From Hyphomicrobiales bacterium (GTDB lineage Bacteria; Pseudomonadota; Alphaproteobacteria; Rhizobiales; JACESI01): a stretch of DNA of 64,000 nt. The position numbers and the translations under genes are program-made. The notes beneath the pieces were generated by a model. That model was not told the origin of the DNA, did no database searches, and saw nothing but the letters and a program-made list of their open reading frames with translations. Every line of letters starts with the position of its first letter. The stretch's first letter is position 1. This document shows positions 1-8,099 of the stretch, one piece after another. Location: positions 209,587 to 273,586 of the forward strand of contig JBDXGY010000004.1 of assembly GCA_039989895.1 (NCBI GenBank). Direction: 5' to 3'.

Positions 1-38
1 CTTTAAACTGCTTGTAAAGCGGTAAAGTAAAGACAAAT

Positions 39-73
39 AAAAAGGCAGCAGGTCAAACTGCTGCTTTTTTTAT
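39..73 (-). terminator. Rho-independent terminator after ilvE
   Basis: A 7-bp perfect inverted repeat (GCAGCAG at 45-51, CTGCTGC at 58-64) encloses a 6-base loop. It is flanked by an A-run on the left and a T-run on the right, so it can terminate in both directions. It starts directly after the ilvE stop codon and most likely ends that transcript. Confidence 0.85.
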
Positions 74-951
74 TATGACGTTTTACCAACCTCAACGTCG
101 TAATCCGTCATTAAAGTCTCAATCTGCTGGCCTACAGAAAAATGATGCGGCCCGATCTCCGATACGGGTGTCACTTCAGCAGCGGTCCCAGTTAAAAAGC
201 ATTGCTCGAAATCAGGCAATTCTTCTGGCATAATCGCACGTTCAACCAGTTCCATACCCCGCCTTTGTGCAAGGTCGATCACTGTTCGCCGGGTTATGCC
301 ATTCAAAAAACCCACCGGTTCTGGCGTGTGAATCACATCATCTTTGATGAAGAAGATATTCGCGCCAGTCGCCTCAACAACGCGCCCACGCCAATCGAGC
401 ATCATCGCATCGGCATAACCGTTCGCTTCTGCCGCATGTTTGGAGAGCGTACAAATCATATAAAGCCCAGCCGCCTTTGCTTCACTTGGTGCTGTTTGCG
501 GGTCTGGTCTGCGATATTTCGCAAGATCTAAGCGAATGCCTTTAAGCCGTTCTTCGGGCGAAAAATAAGACGGCCATTCCCATACAGCAATGGCGACATT
601 AATACGATTGTTTTGAGCCGAAATGCCCATCATCTCGCTGCCACGCCACGCTATAGGTCGAATATAAGCATCTTTCAAACCTTGCCGCTCCAAGGTTTCA
701 TTACAAGCATCATCAATTTCTTGAATTGAATAAGGAATTTCAAAACCCAAAAGTTCGGCAGACATATGAAGCCGCTCGGTATGTTCGCGTAGTTTGAAAA
801 TTTTGCCGTTATAAGCGCGTTCACCCTCAAACACCGAGCTTGCATAGTGCAAACCGTGCGTCAGCACATGCACCTTAGCATCCGCCCATGGCACAAACTC
901 ACCATTGTACCAAATTACACCATTCAACTGATCGAAAGGAACGTTCGCCAT
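73..951 (-). CDS. ilvE: Branched-chain amino acid aminotransferase
   Basis: This is a PLP-dependent fold-type IV transaminase that interconverts Leu, Ile and Val with their 2-oxo acids in the cytosol. Landmarks are the pyridoxal-lysine context SEAKAAGLY (Lys159), the class IV signature region VVEATGANIFF (Glu193) and GITRRTV in the cofactor phosphate-binding part. About 292 residues is the normal family length. The ATG at 951 is preferred because GAAGGG lies about 10 bases upstream; an in-frame ATG at 969 would add six residues but has a poor ribosome site. The gene is divergent from the MarR gene and ends in a strong terminator, so it looks monocistronic. A perfect palindrome in the shared upstream region may control it. 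Confidence 0.93.
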   Translation of the reverse strand: MANVPFDQLNGVIWYNGEFVPWADAKVHVLTHGLHYASSVFEGERAYNGKIFKLREHTERLHMSAELLGFEIPYSIQEIDDACNETLERQGLKDAYIRPIAWRGSEMMGISAQNNRINVAIAVWEWPSYFSPEERLKGIRLDLAKYRRPDPQTAPSEAKAAGLYMICTLSKHAAEANGYADAMMLDWRGRVVEATGANIFFIKDDVIHTPEPVGFLNGITRRTVIDLAQRRGMELVERAIMPEELPDFEQCFLTGTAAEVTPVSEIGPHHFSVGQQIETLMTDYDVEVGKTS

Positions 952-1031
952 AAATTGTACACCCTTCATATCCGCTCAAAACCGGATTCAAACCACCAAA
1001 AACATATTTACAAAAACAGGGTCGGAAAAAT

Positions 1032-1045
1032 ACCTTGTACAAGGT
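1032..1045. promoter_or_regulatory. 14-bp perfect palindrome, candidate MarR operator
   Basis: The sequence ACCTTGTACAAGGT is its own reverse complement. It sits between the divergent ilvE and MarR genes, about 80 bases above the ilvE start. MarR dimers bind palindromes of this size, often next to their own gene, so autoregulation is a reasonable inference. No promoter elements were assigned with confidence. Confidence 0.45.
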
Positions 1046-1156
1046 GTACGTGAAATCTCGACTTCCAATGATAAATTTGTTCTGGCAAAAGTATCATGTA
1101 GCGTATATATGTCAATAATGCTGACGTATTTTTTACATAAATGAGCGTAGCCCTGA

Positions 1157-1669
1157 ATGACCGAAAATTCATCCCCAAAACAGCCTAAAAGCATTGTAAC
1201 CACAGCAATGGAAAATGATGACGGGTTTCGCTTTGATGTGTTTGAACGCATGTTTTTTGCTTATCGCGACTTCACCAGAGAACCAGATATCGTTTTGGCT
1301 AAATTCGGCTTCGGTCGCGCGCATCACAGGGTTTTATATTTCGTCAATCGCGCACCTGGTATCAGGGTCACGGAGCTACTGGATATTCTTGACATCACCA
1401 AACAAAGCCTCTCACGCGTATTGAAGCAATTGTTGGATACTGATTATATTATACAACACACTAGCAACGAAGACAGACGAGCGCGTTTACTTTTTCCAAC
1501 ACAAAGTGGGCGACAACTTGCATTAGAGCTTTCGCGGTCACAGTCTCGCCGCATCGAGGAGGCAATGACGTCTTTAGGGCCGGTTGGGGCAGAAGCCGCG
1601 AAGCAGTTTCTTCACCTACTGATTAACGATGCGGATCAGGAGACGATCAAAAAACTCGAAGAAAAGTAA
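1157..1669 (+). CDS. MarR-family transcriptional regulator
   Basis: A 170-residue winged-helix repressor or activator. The HTH covers roughly residues 65-115 (VTELLDILDITKQSLSRVLKQL), followed by the wing with the typical DRRAR turn and a C-terminal dimerisation helix. It is followed by an OmpR-type response regulator and a histidine kinase. A MarR gene directly before an OmpR-type regulator recalls the petP-petR pair of Rhodobacter; the orthology is an inference, so no symbol is given. The start has no strong Shine-Dalgarno. The ligand is unknown. Confidence 0.85.
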   Translation: MTENSSPKQPKSIVTTAMENDDGFRFDVFERMFFAYRDFTREPDIVLAKFGFGRAHHRVLYFVNRAPGIRVTELLDILDITKQSLSRVLKQLLDTDYIIQHTSNEDRRARLLFPTQSGRQLALELSRSQSRRIEEAMTSLGPVGAEAAKQFLHLLINDADQETIKKLEEK

Positions 1670-1701
1670 ATCGCGGCTTGGAATTTCAAGGGGACATTCC
1701 A

Positions 1702-2508
1702 ATGCCGACTTTATTTAGGCAAGCACCTCGTGCAAAGATACTATACCAAGTGGATTTTTTCGATCCGATTATCAACCGACGAGAGGAACGCGCAATACCT
1801 TCCGTTATGACACCAGATACATTAACCGATGAAGCGCCTCATCTGCTTGTTGTTGATGATGATGATAGGATTCGGTCGCTCTTGCAGCGCTATCTGGTAG
1901 ACCAAGGTTTGCGCGTAACCACAGCTGAAAACGCTGAAGTCGCCCGCCGTTTCATGGATACACTGGCGTTCGACCTGTTAATTGTTGATATTATGATGCC
2001 AGGGGAAGACGGCATTTCTCTCACCACATCAATTCGTAGAGAATCCGATATCCCAATTTTAATGCTGACAGCAAAATCAGATATTGATGATCGCATAACC
2101 GGATTAGAGACCGGCGCTGATGATTATTTATCAAAGCCTTTTGAGCCGCGTGAGCTTTTGCTGCGTGTCAATAATATTCTGCGCCGAAGCGGCCCACCAG
2201 ACGGCGCGACTATCGAGATGGTCCGGTTTGGTCCCTTCACCTTTAATCTGGAGAAGGGAGAATTGAGGCGTTCAGACAGTGTCATCAAGCTCACGGATAG
2301 AGAAAAGGAAATGATGCGTATTTTCTGTCAGGCCGCTGGTGAATGCGTGCCACGGCATGAACTTTTAGCCAATCCAACCAGTGCAGGCGAGCGCACAGTT
2401 GACGTGCAAATCAATAGACTAAGGCGCAAAATAGAGATTGACGCAGCAAATCCTATATATCTTCATACTGTACGCGGTATTGGATATAGGCTTTTGACGG
2501 ACACCTAA
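1702..2508 (+). CDS. OmpR/PetR-like two-component response regulator
   Basis: The receiver domain has the acidic pocket VVDDDDR, phospho-acceptor Asp in IVDIMMP (Asp96 from this start), Thr in MLTAKS and Lys in LSKPFEP. It is followed by a Trans_Reg_C winged helix (KLTDREKEMMRIF, TVDVQINRLRRKIE, VRGIGYRL). The start is uncertain. ATG 1702 has an excellent AAGGGGA seven bases upstream, but gives 35 extra N-terminal residues with no known counterpart. ATG 1807 gives a 234-residue protein of the usual family length with a weak ribosome site. It probably receives phosphate from the kinase encoded 80 bases downstream. Confidence 0.9.
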   Translation: MPTLFRQAPRAKILYQVDFFDPIINRREERAIPSVMTPDTLTDEAPHLLVVDDDDRIRSLLQRYLVDQGLRVTTAENAEVARRFMDTLAFDLLIVDIMMPGEDGISLTTSIRRESDIPILMLTAKSDIDDRITGLETGADDYLSKPFEPRELLLRVNNILRRSGPPDGATIEMVRFGPFTFNLEKGELRRSDSVIKLTDREKEMMRIFCQAAGECVPRHELLANPTSAGERTVDVQINRLRRKIEIDAANPIYLHTVRGIGYRLLTDT

Positions 2509-2565
2509 AACGTTGAGTGGCAATCTATTCGCGCTAAATTTGCAAAGCAAAATTTGCAAAACTGT

Positions 2566-2592
2566 CCATTGCTTGCGAAAGATAAGCAATGG
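2566..2592 (+). promoter_or_regulatory. Hairpin containing the histidine kinase start codon
   Basis: The perfect 9-bp arms CCATTGCTT (2566-2574) and AAGCAATGG (2584-2592) enclose a 9-base loop GCGAAAGAT. The ATG at 2589 lies inside the 3' arm. In mRNA this would hide the start codon and leave the A/G-rich loop just upstream. The region also holds two near-copies of AAATTTGCAAA (2536-2560). Confidence 0.5.
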
Positions 2593-3965
2593 ATCAGCGC
2601 GTGAATAGAAAACCATCTCCTTTGATACCGCAAGAACGGACATATCAGTCGGCTTGGCGAAGGCTCATGCCGCGCAGTCTTTATGCACGCGCGCTCATCA
2701 TCATTATTGCGCCCATTGTCATCTTACAATCAGTGTTAGCTTTTGTTTTCATGGAGCGTCACTGGAGTACAGTGACACACAGACTATCAGCGGCCGTCAC
2801 CCGTGATATTTCAGCTATACTCAAAATCTTGGAGACCTATCCCGGGCGAGAGAACGAAGAAAATGTTATTCGCATCGCTCGTGAGCAACTCGATCTAACT
2901 ATTGCAATACTGCCGCCTAATGCTTTGCCAACTGTTGCGCCAAAGCCATTTTTCACTTTTCTCGACAAAACCTTGTCCAAAAAAATTCGCCAGAAAATAG
3001 GCAAGCCGTTTTGGATAGACACGGTCGGGCGATCAAAGCTCGTCGAGATCCGTATTCAACTTGACGACAAAGTGGTCCAGATTTTCGCACGCCGCTCACA
3101 AACCTATGCATCGAATTCATATATATTTCTAACATGGATGGTTGGCACTTCCTTGGTGCTTCTTGTGATTGCCATTATCTTTATGCGCAACCAGATAAGG
3201 CCCATACAAAAGCTCGCAATTGCTGCTGAGGATTTTGGTAAGGGCCGTGATCATCCCGGCTTTAAGCCAGCCGGTGCAATGGAAGTTCGCAGCGCTAGTA
3301 GGGCTTTTATTAAAATGCGTAGCCGTATCCAGCGCCAGCTAGAGCAGCGAACAACCATGCTCGCCAGTGTCAGCCATGACCTGCGCACCATTTTGACGCG
3401 ATTTAAACTACAACTAGCAGTATTGCCCGACTTAAAAGAAATTCCTGATATGGAACAAGATGTCGCTGATATGCAGGCCATGCTTGAAGGTTATCTCGCC
3501 TTCGCACGGCATGACATCGATGAGCAAAGTAAAGACATCAATATTGAGAACCTGATTGATGAATTATGTCGCCATGCAAATCTGGAAAATAAAAAAGTAA
3601 CGCGCTCCTTTAAAGGAGAGCCAATGGTTCATTTAAGACCAGTAGCGTTCAAACGCTGCCTATCCAATGTTTGGAGCAATGCAATAAAACTCTCAAATAT
3701 TTTAACAATTGACGGCCTACACGAAAATGGATGGCTGACAATCACAATTGAAGATGATGGCCCAGGCATCCCCGAAGCAGAGCGTGCCAATGTGTTTCGG
3801 CCTTTTTATCGCATCGATCAAGCCCGCAATTTAAATAAAGACCAAGCGGGAACTGGTCTTGGCCTTGCTATTGCGCTCGATGTCGCACGCACACATGGTG
3901 GCGATATTATACTCGATGACAGCGAACTTGGCGGCCTAAAGGCAACAATTCGTATTCCTGTTTAA
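2589..3965 (+). CDS. EnvZ-like sensor histidine kinase
   Basis: A 458-residue inner-membrane kinase and the likely partner of the upstream regulator. TM1 covers about residues 34-55, a periplasmic sensor of about 120 residues follows, TM2 covers about 178-199, then a HAMP linker. The HisKA H-box is SVSHDLRT (His263), the N-box contains Asn364 in NVWSNAIK, the G1 box is DDGPGIP (389-395) and the G2 box GTGLGLA (421-427). All catalytic motifs are intact. The start codon lies in a hairpin; ATG 2667 is an alternative start that keeps both membrane segments. The signal sensed is unknown. Confidence 0.9.
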   Translation: MDQRVNRKPSPLIPQERTYQSAWRRLMPRSLYARALIIIIAPIVILQSVLAFVFMERHWSTVTHRLSAAVTRDISAILKILETYPGRENEENVIRIAREQLDLTIAILPPNALPTVAPKPFFTFLDKTLSKKIRQKIGKPFWIDTVGRSKLVEIRIQLDDKVVQIFARRSQTYASNSYIFLTWMVGTSLVLLVIAIIFMRNQIRPIQKLAIAAEDFGKGRDHPGFKPAGAMEVRSASRAFIKMRSRIQRQLEQRTTMLASVSHDLRTILTRFKLQLAVLPDLKEIPDMEQDVADMQAMLEGYLAFARHDIDEQSKDINIENLIDELCRHANLENKKVTRSFKGEPMVHLRPVAFKRCLSNVWSNAIKLSNILTIDGLHENGWLTITIEDDGPGIPEAERANVFRPFYRIDQARNLNKDQAGTGLGLAIALDVARTHGGDIILDDSELGGLKATIRIPV

Positions 3966-3978
3966 ACAGGGCCATCAC

Positions 3979-4320
3979 CTAGTGTAATCGGCTGCCGTTT
4001 GGCGATCCATGTCCAACACCAGCCAGCACCACATGGCCACTATCATCCGTAAACCCAAGCGTGAGCACTTCAGACATAAAAGGGCCAATCTGGCGGGGTG
4101 GGAAATTGACTACAGCCATCACTTGACGCCCAACCAATGTATCTAGCGTGTAATGCTCTATAATCTGGGCAGATGATTTGCGGACCCCTATCTCTGTCCC
4201 AAAATCAATCATAAGTTTATAGGCAGGCTTTTGCGCTTCAGGAAATTCTTTAGCCTCAATGATGGTGCCTAAGCGGATATCGATTTTTAAAAAGTCATCA
4301 TATGTAATCTCATCGCTCAT
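3979..4320 (-). CDS. csaA: CsaA-type tRNA-binding (EMAP-II/OB-fold) protein
   Basis: A 113-residue stand-alone tRNA-binding domain of the CsaA / MetRS C-terminal family, an OB-fold dimer with proposed tRNA-binding or export-chaperone activity. Typical landmarks are the N-terminal IDIRLGTI, then GTEIGVRKSSAQI, VMAVVNFPPRQIGPF and the C-terminal GHGSPNGSRL. Length matches the family. Its start overlaps the stop of the upstream TetR gene by four bases (ATGA), so the two are co-translated. It ends 13 bases from the convergent kinase gene. Confidence 0.9.
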   Translation of the reverse strand: MSDEITYDDFLKIDIRLGTIIEAKEFPEAQKPAYKLMIDFGTEIGVRKSSAQIIEHYTLDTLVGRQVMAVVNFPPRQIGPFMSEVLTLGFTDDSGHVVLAGVGHGSPNGSRLH

Positions 4321-4994
4321 GACACAGAAGAACTTTCCTCCATAACCGCATCAACAGGGCTTTGTGAGTGAACAGAGCTAGCACCACGGCGGGTGTTAAA
4401 ACGTTTTAGAGGTGAAAACACACGCGACAAACTGTTCAAGCGCTGCATATTGCGCTCACCAGCCCGCAGCTCACGATCAAGGGCCGCCATGGTCTTAGCC
4501 ATCCCTTCCTCATCTTTGAGCCAAACATTCATAACACGGGCAAAAACCAGCGCTGTCCCCTGTACTCGCATCGCACCGTCGATACCCGAAGTATCAATAT
4601 TGGCGGCGTTCAGCATCCATGTCATGGAAATGAGAGTCACGCGGTTTAACTGCGCAGCAAGAGAAAGATCGCGACGCGCGGCACTGACCAGCGAGGCACT
4701 GGCAGCTTTGTAAGGAGCCAGTGCATCAAACCGTGACAAAAGAATATCCATCAACCGCTCACGTGGTAATTCTTCGGCAATATCTTCATCGATATTATCA
4801 AGCACTTCAGTGTCAATCTGGCGTGTAAAAGCTTCAATGATAGCCACTTTACCGTCAAAAGTTTCACGCAATTGCGATAATTTCACATCTGAAGCTTCAG
4901 CAATTTTCGCAAGCGTGACCTCATCCCAACTATGAGTTGCCAATAAATCGAGAAAGTTTGTAATAATTTTCGCACAGGTTTTTGCAGTGGCCAT
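4317..4994 (-). CDS. TetR-like transcriptional regulator
   Basis: A 225-residue protein with an N-terminal TetR-type three-helix DNA-binding part (about residues 8-55: ITNFLDLLATHSWDEVTLA, then EASDVKLSQLRETFDGK) and a helical C-terminal region. The recognition helix is less canonical than in most TetR proteins, and a COQ9-like or other TetR-fold role is possible. A GAAGGTG ribosome site precedes the ATG. It overlaps csaA by four bases and follows proC by 76 bases on the same strand. The ligand is unknown; the C-terminal 40 residues are Ser/Arg rich and probably disordered. Confidence 0.7.
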   Translation of the reverse strand: MATAKTCAKIITNFLDLLATHSWDEVTLAKIAEASDVKLSQLRETFDGKVAIIEAFTRQIDTEVLDNIDEDIAEELPRERLMDILLSRFDALAPYKAASASLVSAARRDLSLAAQLNRVTLISMTWMLNAANIDTSGIDGAMRVQGTALVFARVMNVWLKDEEGMAKTMAALDRELRAGERNMQRLNSLSRVFSPLKRFNTRRGASSVHSQSPVDAVMEESSSVS

Positions 4995-5070
4995 AGATAC
5001 ACCTTCGTTTTAACGGATATATCATAAACCTAAGCGTTTAGACGGCAATATCAATGGTGTTGGCAAACAA

Positions 5071-5901
5071 TCACTCTTCGCCAAGTTCCTCTGCACGCTT
5101 CTTGGCAGCTCCAATGGCCTTGGTCATGAGAGGCCCAAGACCATCACCTTCAGCCATCAGAACATTGAGGGCAGCGGCCGTTGTGCCGCCTGGGGATGTA
5201 ACATTTTGCCGAAGAGTGGCCGCATCAAGATCAGATTGATAAAGAAGCTCCCCTGCCCCTTCCACCGTGGCTCGTGCCAACTTCATGGCAAGATCAGGCG
5301 CAAGGCCCGCTTTCACGCCAGCCGCCGCCATTGCTTCAACCATATAAAAAACATACGCCGGACCGGAACCAGACACCGCCGTTACCGCATCAATCAAAGC
5401 CTCCGCCTCAACCCAATCAAAAGCACCCGAAACCGCTAAAAGATCAGCAACAGCTTCTTTTTGAGCCTCATTCACATGGGCGGTCGCATAGCCGATTGTA
5501 ATCCCGCGCCCTACTTGTGCGGGCGTATTAGGCATAGCGCGCACAATCGCCGCCGTGCCACCAAATACTTTTTCAAAGCTGGCACTTGATATGCCCGCAG
5601 CAACAGAAACAAAAACAGGATCAGCCTTAGCCAAAGGGGTGAGGCTTGGCAAAACATCTTGCATCATCTGCGGCTTAACCGCGACAATTACAACGCTGGG
5701 CGTCAAATCATCCGGCACGCTCGACAGACAAGCAACGTCTTTAGCTCGGCACATCGCCTGCATTTCATCACAAGGATAAGGGTCAACCACCGAGAAATGA
5801 TTACCAGGCGTGCCCTTGTTCAGCCAGCCTGAAAGCATCGCTCCGCCCATTTTTCCGGCCCCAACAAGAACGACAGGACGATCAGAACTAATAAGTGTCA
5901 T
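5071..5901 (-). CDS. proC: Pyrroline-5-carboxylate reductase
   Basis: Catalyses the last step of proline synthesis, NAD(P)H-dependent reduction of 1-pyrroline-5-carboxylate. An N-terminal Rossmann motif VLVGAGKMGGAML is followed by MPNTPAQVGRG, and the C-terminal dimerisation/substrate domain carries the P5CR signature (VSGSGPAYV, ... TSPGGTTAAAL). The 276-residue length is standard. It lies 15 bases after the ybjN-like gene, an arrangement that suggests a shared leftward transcript. Confidence 0.95.
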   Translation of the reverse strand: MTLISSDRPVVLVGAGKMGGAMLSGWLNKGTPGNHFSVVDPYPCDEMQAMCRAKDVACLSSVPDDLTPSVVIVAVKPQMMQDVLPSLTPLAKADPVFVSVAAGISSASFEKVFGGTAAIVRAMPNTPAQVGRGITIGYATAHVNEAQKEAVADLLAVSGAFDWVEAEALIDAVTAVSGSGPAYVFYMVEAMAAAGVKAGLAPDLAMKLARATVEGAGELLYQSDLDAATLRQNVTSPGGTTAAALNVLMAEGDGLGPLMTKAIGAAKKRAEELGEE

Positions 5902-5916
5902 TGGATGTGTCCGCCC

Positions 5917-6420
5917 TTAGGCTTCACCTTCTGTTTCAAACATAACAAAAGTTAGCGCCTCTTTAGCATCACTGCCAGCCCAAAGTACAAATTGAAACGC
6001 TTGAAAGTAGCATTCACATGCCTCAAGTGCAGAATTCAACATGCTTTTGACTTGCTCCGAATTTGGCAAAGCCCCACCTGCGAGCAACAGTGATTGGCGA
6101 TAAATAACCAATCCCTCTTTACTCCACAAATCGAAGTGGCCACATAACATCTGCTCATTGATCAAGGCTAGAAGACGGACAACTTCATCATTGCGGCAAT
6201 TCTTCGTTTTCAAATCAAACGAGCTGGCAACATGCAGCGATTCAATTTCTGGCATCCACGAAAAAGAAACGTGATATTCTGCCCATTTTCCAGAAACACA
6301 AATAGTGATTTCATCATCAGCAGCGCGCTCAAAAGCCCAGTCATGAACGGCGGCAACAGCCTCAATAACGTCAACGGGATGGGTAGGACGGTCTTCAAAG
6401 TGAAGGTCAAGTAGGCTCAT
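5917..6420 (-). CDS. YbjN-domain protein
   Basis: A 167-residue cytosolic protein of the YbjN family (type III secretion chaperone-like fold). YbjN proteins are described as regulators of stress and motility but have no firm biochemical role. Visible landmarks are the hydrophobic core around ITICVSGKWAEYHVSFSW and the NEQMLCGHFDLW block typical of alphaproteobacterial members. It is the first gene of the leftward ybjN-proC-TetR-csaA run, with a long non-coding region upstream that probably holds the promoter. Confidence 0.8.
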   Translation of the reverse strand: MSLLDLHFEDRPTHPVDVIEAVAAVHDWAFERAADDEITICVSGKWAEYHVSFSWMPEIESLHVASSFDLKTKNCRNDEVVRLLALINEQMLCGHFDLWSKEGLVIYRQSLLLAGGALPNSEQVKSMLNSALEACECYFQAFQFVLWAGSDAKEALTFVMFETEGEA

Positions 6421-6921
6421 AGGGTCAAATTTCCTATCTGCACCAACGGTTTCCCATCGAACACAGCATCAGTTAGAGAATTTATTTTAAACGCAACGCT
6501 ACTGATTCGCTTAAAGCCTGGCTTTTCAGCAAATAATAATATGATCCACTTAACCAACTGGAATCGCGAATCAATTTCTCACCCAATATAGGATTCACGC
6601 GGACTCGCGGGCAATGGCTTTCGTAGAAAAACGTCGACAACCTGTGGAAATTAACTTTTAAAAAGTGCACCACGATCGCCCTGCAACCATAGGTGAGACT
6701 CGAAAGCGAGGCTCACCAACGATTTTATAAAAATAATTTAGAATTTATTTTTTCACTCATTTTTCTTCAATGATCGCCAAACATGCTGATAATTCGCACT
6801 TACGACAGTTCAGCTAAAGCCAAACGCTCCGTGGGGGTAGCACAAAGGCCGTGCGCGCAGTCGCCATCATCGAGACGGTCCAACACGGTTGGATCAGTTT
6901 TAGGACTTATTTCTTTAAATA
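6421..6921. other. 500-base non-coding region between ybjN-like gene and ubiK
   Basis: No convincing coding frame is visible. It holds a clean hairpin at 6692-6717 (GGTGAG-A-CTCG / CGAG-G-CTCACC with an AAAG loop), a smaller one at 6879-6893 (TCCAAC/GTTGGA), and six GANTC sites between 6504 and 6701, the target of the CcrM cell-cycle methylase of alphaproteobacteria. It must contain the ybjN promoter on the minus strand. A small RNA is possible but not shown. Confidence 0.4.
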
Positions 6922-7176
6922 TTATTTTTTTGTGGGCTTAGCTTCAAGAGCAGCCAAACGCTCGGAGAGCGCATCATTTTCTTCGCGCGCTTTTATGGCC
7001 ATAGCCCGAACCGCGTCAAACTCTTCGCGGGTCACAAGATCGAGCTCACTTAAAAAGCGCTCAAGTTGTGATTTGACCACTGTATCTGCTTCACGCTTAA
7101 ATCCTTGCGCCACATCAGCAGCGTCAGTCATCAATTTCGCGAATTCATCGAGAACTTTATTTGTTGGCTGGACCAT
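6922..7176 (-). CDS. ubiK: UbiK-like ubiquinone-biosynthesis accessory factor (BMFP)
   Basis: An 84-residue helical protein of the BMFP/YqiC family, whose member UbiK helps aerobic ubiquinone synthesis in proteobacteria. The N-terminal amphipathic helix (KVLDEFAKLMTDAADVAQGF) and the C-terminal coiled coil (VTREEFDAVRAMAIKARE ... LEAK) are typical. GAGGAAA stands before the ATG at 7176; a TTG one codon earlier is less likely. It is divergent from lgt with only about 100 bases between them. Confidence 0.85.
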   Translation of the reverse strand: MVQPTNKVLDEFAKLMTDAADVAQGFKREADTVVKSQLERFLSELDLVTREEFDAVRAMAIKAREENDALSERLAALEAKPTKK

Positions 7177-7277
7177 CAAGTTTCCTCATTGTCTCTTGCT
7201 TGATTATAAACAAACTGTCTAAACCATTCAATCAATGCTTGCCAATACTTCTAATCACTTATTTCATAAAGGCGCTC

Positions 7278-8099
7278 ATGTCTCTTCCCTATCCCATTAT
7301 TGATCCCATTGCCCTTGAAATTGGCCCTATAGCCATCCGGTGGTATGGCTTGGCCTATGTTGCTGGACTTTTACTGGGTTACGCCTACGCGAAGCGCATT
7401 TGCAACACCGAGCGATTATGGGGTGAAAAAGGTTCATCCATCACAAGCGAGCACATCGAAGACTTTCTTCTATGGGCTGGGATTGGCGTCATCGTCGGCG
7501 GACGATTGGGGTTTGTGCTGTTTTATAATGCCGACTTCTATCTTCAAAACCCTCTTGAAATTTTCAAAGTATGGAACGGCGGCATGGCATTTCATGGCGG
7601 GCTTGCTGGTGTGGTGGTTGCGATCATTTTATACACCCGCAAGCATAGCCTCTCCTTTTTATCATTCTGCGACGTGATGGCGACAGCGGCTCCCTTTGGC
7701 CTCTTTTTCGGGCGCGTTGCCAATTTCATCAATGCAGAGCTGTGGGGCCGCACGACAGATGTACCATGGGCTTTTGTGTTTCCAGGTGGCGGCGACCTTC
7801 CGCGCCATCCAAGCCAGCTTTATGAAGCCGCACTAGAGGGTATTGTTCTATGGCTTGTTATTCGCACCCTCACCCATAGCAAAGGCGGCCTAATCCGCCC
7901 TGGCCTTGTTGCAGGTGTTTTCGGCATTGGCTACGCAGCATCGCGCATATTCGTTGAATTCTATCGTGAGCCAGACCAGCAACTTGGCTTCCTATTTGGT
8001 GATTTTATCACCATGGGCATGATATTATCCACGCCGGTTTTAATCGGTGGCATTGCCCTTATTATAGCATCAAAAAAATCTGGCCAAAAATCCGCATGA
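7278..8099 (+). CDS. lgt: Prolipoprotein diacylglyceryl transferase
   Basis: An integral inner-membrane enzyme that transfers diacylglycerol from phosphatidylglycerol to the lipobox cysteine of prolipoproteins. The family signature is clear (GRVANFINAELWGR), with GGRLGFVLFYN and the HGG turn upstream, and about seven membrane segments in 273 residues. The ATG at 7278 is chosen because AAAGG lies seven bases before it and the protein then begins at the usual place; the open frame reaches further up without support. It overlaps the next gene by four bases. The lipoproteins encoded near 30 and 31.8 kb would be substrates. Confidence 0.93.
   Translation: MSLPYPIIDPIALEIGPIAIRWYGLAYVAGLLLGYAYAKRICNTERLWGEKGSSITSEHIEDFLLWAGIGVIVGGRLGFVLFYNADFYLQNPLEIFKVWNGGMAFHGGLAGVVVAIILYTRKHSLSFLSFCDVMATAAPFGLFFGRVANFINAELWGRTTDVPWAFVFPGGGDLPRHPSQLYEAALEGIVLWLVIRTLTHSKGGLIRPGLVAGVFGIGYAASRIFVEFYREPDQQLGFLFGDFITMGMILSTPVLIGGIALIIASKKSGQKSA

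Noticed and set aside
202-531. Open frames opposite ilvE and many similar frames opposite or within other strong genes
   Set aside because: They are shadows of well-supported proteins, lack ribosome sites and have no recognisable domains.
7161-7277. Longer lgt frame starting at 7161
   Set aside because: The extra 39 residues overlap the divergent ubiK start region and have no ribosome site; ATG 7278 fits the family.
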